The notes beneath the pieces are model-generated. The model saw only the letters and a program-made list of their open reading frames with translations. It did not search any database and was not told the origin of the DNA. From Cichorium intybus (lineage: Eukaryota > Streptophyta > Magnoliopsida > Asterales > Asteraceae): a stretch of DNA of 64,000 nucleotides. Each line of letters starts with the position of its first letter. Within the stretch, counting starts at the first letter, position 1. A program made the position numbers and the translations under genes. Below, one piece after another: positions 63,588-64,000 of this stretch. The stretch is from positions 248,001 through 312,000 of the forward strand of contig JAKNSD010000055.1 in assembly GCA_023525715.1 (NCBI GenBank). The letters are read 5' to 3'.

Positions 63588-64000
63588 AGTAGTTTCTCAT
63601 GAACCCAGGTACAACAGAAATGTTTAAAATGATCACAAAGTGTAATTATAGGTATTTTATGAATTTTACAAAAATTCAAAAATTATGATTTTTTTCATGT
63701 ATAAAAGACAAATTGTTAAAATCTCATTAAAAAATTCAAAATTTAAGCAGTTTCTCATGAACCCAGGTATACCAGAAATGTTTAAAATGATCACAAAGTG
63801 TAATAATAGGTAATTTATGAATTTTACAAAAATTCATAAATTATGAATTTTTCATGTACTCGGGACACGACAAATTGATAAAAATGACAGAAAAAATATC
63901 ATTAACAAATTCAAAATTTAAGTAGTTTCTCATGTACCTGGGTACACCAGAAATTCTTAAAATGATCACAATGTGTAATTATAGGTACTTTATGAATTTT
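63588..64000 (+). repeat. Subfamily B monomers at the right edge
   Basis: About 2.4 monomers, cut off by the window end. The first, with a GTATAAAAGAC box-less site at 63699, resembles the monomer at about 62,915-63,060, four monomers upstream. That suggests a third, re-phased start of HOR sequence beyond the window. Confidence 0.85.

Larger units (their letters stand above)
32965..64000 (+). repeat. Satellite block B (about 180 tandem monomers, subfamily B)
   Basis: This is the same satellite in the same orientation, but in a distinct subfamily. Diagnostic bases are AATTTATGAA, GTACCCGGGTAC (or GTACCAGGGTAC, GTACCTGGGTAC, GTACTCGGGTAC), ATCGTTAGAAAATTC in long monomers, and AAGCAGTTTC (also AAGTAGTTTC) before box 1. 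Two length classes occur. Long monomers of about 175 bp have AATGACAAAAAAATATCG in half 2. Short ones of about 164 bp have AAAATCTCATTAAAAATTTC instead. Variation between neighbours is clearly higher than in block A, especially at 33-46 kb. The array runs off the right end of the window. Confidence 0.96.

Noticed and set aside
1..64000. CRISPR array, suggested by very regular direct repeats
   Set aside because: There are no unique spacers between repeats; the whole 175 bp unit is repeated, and no cas-like gene is near.
1..64000. Bacterial or phage origin, suggested by AGGAG before ATG in AAGGAGTTTCTCATGAA
   Set aside because: The string looks like a ribosome binding site and start codon, but it is part of every A monomer and leads only into short frames that stop at once. 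Large satellite arrays with HORs are a eukaryotic feature.

Overview
The whole 64 kb window is tandemly repeated, AT-rich satellite DNA. I find no credible protein-coding gene, RNA gene, transposon or single-copy stretch. Every monomer I read lies in the same orientation. A typical monomer is 175-176 bp (one I counted by hand has about 24 percent G+C). It carries two short GC-rich boxes, TCATGAACCYAGGTACACC and TCATGTACCNGGGTACACG, alternately about 97 and 79 bp apart. Such an array points to a eukaryotic centromeric or other constitutive heterochromatin block. The sequence alone does not identify the host, and I do not recognise the satellite as a named family.

Layout. Block A (1 to about 32,750) holds subfamily A monomers, marked by AATTTTTGAA, GTACCGGGGTAC, AAAAATAACAG and AAGGAGTTTC. 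It is built from nested higher-order repeats (HORs). A 3.3 kb segment at 1-3285 recurs at 7879-11164. A 16-mer of exactly 2,805 bp is present three times at 12,661-21,137. Two 9-mer duplications of about 1,577 bp lie at 22.2-25.4 kb and 27.5-30.8 kb, and a 6-mer of 1,053 bp at 30.1-32.1 kb. Three short islands inside block A (near 1.28, 9.16 and 11.95 kb) are subfamily B-like.

A scrambled junction at 32,751-32,964, made of truncated half-monomers, separates block A from block B (32,965-64,000). Subfamily B is marked by AATTTATGAA, GTACCCGGGTAC, ATCGTTAGAAAATTC and AAGCAGTTTC. It has two monomer length classes, about 175 and 164 bp. The B block is most irregular next to the junction, with truncations, micro-mosaics and boxes lost, and becomes more homogeneous to the right. 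There, an 8-mer HOR of about 1,374 bp (47-57 kb) is followed by a 15-mer of 2,621 bp present twice (58.3-63.6 kb).

How it works together (inference): the monomer looks like an ancient fusion of two related half-units, each starting with a dyad-symmetric ACC-NN-GGT box. Each monomer also has a 14 bp inverted repeat with a 3-base loop. Marker variants recur at whole-number monomer spacings, as expected from unequal exchange or amplification in register. Some rearrangements instead broke at the half-unit boxes, which suggests that the boxes act as alternative exchange points. The conserved dyads are candidate binding sites for a dimeric centromere or heterochromatin protein, but nothing here proves binding.
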